From positions 1 through 16,461 of the forward strand of contig JBKKCR010000199.1 in NCBI GenBank assembly GCA_046712825.1: DNA of 16,461 bases, in the 5' to 3' direction. The position numbers and the translations under genes were made by a program. Shown one piece after another: positions 14,468 through 16,461 of the stretch. This DNA comes from DATFGK01 sp046712825 (lineage in GTDB: Bacteria; Actinomycetota; AC-67). The number at the start of each line of letters is the position of its first letter. Position 1 is the first letter of the stretch. The notes under the pieces were generated by a model, which saw nothing but the letters and a program-made list of their open reading frames with translations, was not told the DNA's origin and made no database searches.

Positions 14468-14486
14468 TAGCGCTTTCTGGGGTCAA
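14459..14486 (-). promoter_or_regulatory. Putative promoter of the SRPBCC gene
   Basis: On the minus strand, TTGACC (14486-14481), a 16-base spacer and TACAAT (14464-14459) form a near-consensus housekeeping-sigma promoter. Each hexamer matches five of six consensus bases. The -10 lies inside the shared box, as expected for repression. Confidence 0.55.
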
Positions 14487-14504
14487 CCCTGCCCGGAGGC
14501 ATCG

Positions 14505-15755
14505 ATGCGGAGCGGCCAGGCGGTCGGCGCGACCGACGAAGACTACTTCGACTTCGTCGAGGAGATGACGCAGGCTCCCGGACACGACCTCTTAGATCTC
14601 CATCCGAGGCTCGCCCGCCTGCGGGAGCGTGGCCCCGTCCACGAAGGAAAGATGTGGGAGCTTCTGGGGCTGGGGGCGGCCCCAAACCGCCTCCGCAGCG
14701 AGGCAGCCCGCGACTTCGCGGTCGTCGGCTTCGACGCGGCGACCCAACTGCTTCGTGACGGGACGCAAGTGTCTTCGCGCATCTGGCAGAAAACCGCCGA
14801 GCTCACCTGGGGCTACAACATCGTCGTCATGGACGACCCCGACCACCGCCGGTACCGCGCGCTGATCGAGCAAGCCTTTACGCGTCACGCGATGGAGAAC
14901 GTCGAGCGCGACATCGTGCTGCCGGTCGTGGAGCAGGTCATGGATGCGTTCGCCGATCGCGGTCGCGTCGACCTGGTGCGGGAGTTCACGTTCCGGTTCC
15001 CGATCTTGATCATCGCGAGGCTGCTCGGACTGCCGGACGGGGACATCAAGCAGTACCACGTGTGGGGCACGGAGGTCATCCTGTTCGACAAGTGGGAAAG
15101 AGCTCTGGCCGCGTCGCAGGCGCTGGCCGACTACCTGATCCCGATCATCGAAGACCGCCGGGCTGCGCCGCGCGACGACATGATCAGCGCGCTCATCCAG
15201 GCCGAGCTCGACGGCGACCGCCTCAGCAATGACGCGATCCTCGCGTTCCTCCGCAACCTCGTGACCGCCGGCGCAGAGACCACGTTCTCCTCCTCGGGCA
15301 GCTTGCTCTTCGGGCTGCTGACGAACCCCGACCAGCTCGACGCAGTGCGCAAGGATCGCTCGCTCATCCCGCAGGCCATGGAGGAGGGGATCCGGTGGGA
15401 GCCGCCGCTGACCAATGTTCGGCGTGAGCTGACGCGCGACGTCGAGCTCGCCGGCGTCACGATGCCGGCCGGCTCGTTCGTCTACATCTCGCTCGCGGCA
15501 GCGAACCGCGATGCGACGCGATGGGACCACCCAGACGACTTCGACGTCCACCGCGACCGCCACGCGCACCTGGCGTTCGGCTTCTCGACACACATGTGTC
15601 TCGGGATGCACCTGGCACGCGCCGAGACCTCGGCAGCGCTCAACGCACTGCTCGATGGTCTTCCGAACCTGCGACTCGATCCAGAGGCCGATGCCCCCGC
15701 GATCCGCGGCGTGACCTTCCGCCGCCCGAACGCGCTCCCGGTAGTGTGGGACTGA
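14505..15755 (+). CDS. Cytochrome P450 (second)
   Basis: The product is 416 residues. The ATG at 14505 has GGAGG five bases upstream (14495-14499). An in-frame TTG at 14460 lies inside the promoter/box and is rejected. Hallmarks are the I-helix AGAETT (255-260), ExxR in EEGIRWEP (Glu294-Arg297) and the heme loop FGFSTHMCLGMHLAR with Cys365. It is a soluble bacterial type. The segment around 85-110 (VSSRIWQKTAELTWGYNIVVMDDPDHRRYR) contains the usual C-helix HxxxR. It is clearly different from the first P450 in sequence, so not a recent duplicate. No ferredoxin is adjacent. The stop overlaps the next start by one base, tying it to the binding-protein gene. The shared box upstream suggests co-regulation with the large operon. 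The substrate is unknown. Confidence 0.93.
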   Translation: MRSGQAVGATDEDYFDFVEEMTQAPGHDLLDLHPRLARLRERGPVHEGKMWELLGLGAAPNRLRSEAARDFAVVGFDAATQLLRDGTQVSSRIWQKTAELTWGYNIVVMDDPDHRRYRALIEQAFTRHAMENVERDIVLPVVEQVMDAFADRGRVDLVREFTFRFPILIIARLLGLPDGDIKQYHVWGTEVILFDKWERALAASQALADYLIPIIEDRRAAPRDDMISALIQAELDGDRLSNDAILAFLRNLVTAGAETTFSSSGSLLFGLLTNPDQLDAVRKDRSLIPQAMEEGIRWEPPLTNVRRELTRDVELAGVTMPAGSFVYISLAAANRDATRWDHPDDFDVHRDRHAHLAFGFSTHMCLGMHLARAETSAALNALLDGLPNLRLDPEADAPAIRGVTFRRPNALPVVWD

Positions 15756-16461
15756 TGCCGGGCGAGCGCGAGCTCCTTCCGTATCGGATCGGCGCGATCG
15801 TCGATCTGCCGCCGAAGCAGGAGTGGCTCGACGCCGTGCGTCTGGCTTTCGACGAGGTCCACGAGCGCCGTCTCGTCGAGCGCCCGATCGAGCTCATCGT
15901 CCGCGAGGTCTACGCCCAGCCGTGGACCGACGGCTTCCCGGTGATCGATGCGTTCCACGATCTCACGCAGAACGAGAAGGTCCTCGGCATCCTCGGCCCG
16001 ATGACGACCGACAACGCGCTCGCGATCCTGCCCGACATCGAGCGCACCGGCGTGCCGACCTGCACGATGTCCGGCACGCAGCTCTACGCCGGACGCGCGG
16101 CCTTCAACCTGCCGAACGGCGGGATGGGCGAGGAGCCGGCGGTGATCGCGTCGTGGCTCGCCGGCGAGGGTCACCACCGCGTGGCGCTGCTGCGCGAGAC
16201 GACGCAGATCGGCGAGGAGTACACGCACTACTTCCGCACCGCTGCATTGGAGCGCGGGATCTCGATCGTCGCCGAGTCTCCCGCCTACCCGTTCATGGAG
16301 GTTCCCGAGCTGATGCGCGCGCTCGACCCGCTCAAGGCGGCCGGCGCCGACGCGCTCGTGTACCTGGGGCTCGGGCGATTGAACAAGGTCATGCGGCCGG
16401 CGCTCGAAGGTCTCGAGTGGGATCCGCCGCGCATCACGACGACGGCGTTCGTGCGCGCGCT
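15755..16461 (+). CDS. Periplasmic-binding-protein-fold (LivJ-like) protein, no signal peptide; 3' end outside window
   Basis: The frame is open from the ATG at 15755, which overlaps the P450 stop by one base (TGATG), to the window end: 235 codons. The sequence matches lobe I and part of lobe II of type 1 periplasmic binding proteins of the branched-chain amino-acid family: YRIGAIVDLP, DAVRLAFDEV, LTQNEKVLGILGPMTTDNA, IERTGVPTCTMSG, FNLPNGGMGEEPAVIASWLAGEGHHRVALL, LKAAGADALVYLGLG. Usual members are exported lipoproteins with an N-terminal signal and lipobox. Here the fold starts about ten residues from the ATG, with neither a hydrophobic segment nor a lipobox Cys, so the product should stay in the cytoplasm. 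It may be an intracellular ligand sensor or carrier for the P450 pathway. The C-terminus and any fused domain are unseen. Confidence 0.85.
   Translation, partial: MPGERELLPYRIGAIVDLPPKQEWLDAVRLAFDEVHERRLVERPIELIVREVYAQPWTDGFPVIDAFHDLTQNEKVLGILGPMTTDNALAILPDIERTGVPTCTMSGTQLYAGRAAFNLPNGGMGEEPAVIASWLAGEGHHRVALLRETTQIGEEYTHYFRTAALERGISIVAESPAYPFMEVPELMRALDPLKAAGADALVYLGLGRLNKVMRPALEGLEWDPPRITTTAFVRA

Noticed and set aside
14460..14504. TTG start at 14460 for the second P450
   Set aside because: It lies in the promoter/box region and lacks a ribosome site; the ATG at 14505 has GGAGG five bases upstream.

Overview
This is a GC-rich, densely packed stretch with GTG and TTG starts and many start/stop overlaps. 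Its gene content is typical of a soil-type or uncultured actinobacterium: paired acyl-CoA dehydrogenases, P450s, DUF35/thiolase pairs, a VapB/MazE-like plus MazF module and a cyclase-STAND-TPR protein. No rRNA, tRNA, IS element, CRISPR array or origin was seen. The phylum is an inference from gene content and base composition, and no finer placement is possible by eye.

Layout. (1) Positions 1-1682, plus strand: the 3' part of one acyl-CoA dehydrogenase gene and a second, divergent acyl-CoA dehydrogenase gene, probably a heteromeric pair. (2) Positions 1671-8833, minus strand: a tightly coupled seven-gene operon. In transcription order it encodes SDR, SDR, cytochrome P450, MaoC-like dehydratase, AMP-forming acyl-CoA synthetase, DUF35 Zn-ribbon/OB protein and SCP2-type thiolase (or aldolase). 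Most junctions overlap by 1-8 bases. (3) Positions 8915-10832, plus strand: an amidohydrolase-2 family protein and an alpha/beta hydrolase, divergent from the operon across an 81-base control region. (4) Positions 10833-13929, plus strand: a MazE/MazF-type toxin-antitoxin pair with an inverted-repeat operator, then a large class III cyclase-STAND ATPase-TPR protein. (5) Positions 13970-16461: a minus-strand SRPBCC protein, divergent from a second P450. The P450 is translationally coupled to a periplasmic-binding-protein-fold protein that has no visible signal peptide and runs off the window.

How it fits together. The CoA enzymes make up most of a side-chain beta-oxidation or retro-aldol route: ligase, dehydrogenase pair, hydratase, SDR dehydrogenases, and thiolase with DUF35. 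The P450 would introduce oxygen. The gene complement resembles the mycobacterial igr/cholesterol side-chain operon (cyp125, fadE28/29, chsH1/H2, ltp2), so an alicyclic, steroid-like or terpenoid-like carboxylate is a reasonable but unproven substrate class. An 18-base sequence, 15/18 identical, sits in both divergent control regions (8878-8895 and 14450-14467). It suggests that the operon, the amidohydrolase, the second P450 and the SRPBCC gene answer to one regulator encoded elsewhere. The toxin-antitoxin and cyclase-STAND block looks like an unrelated accessory insertion between the two catabolic blocks.
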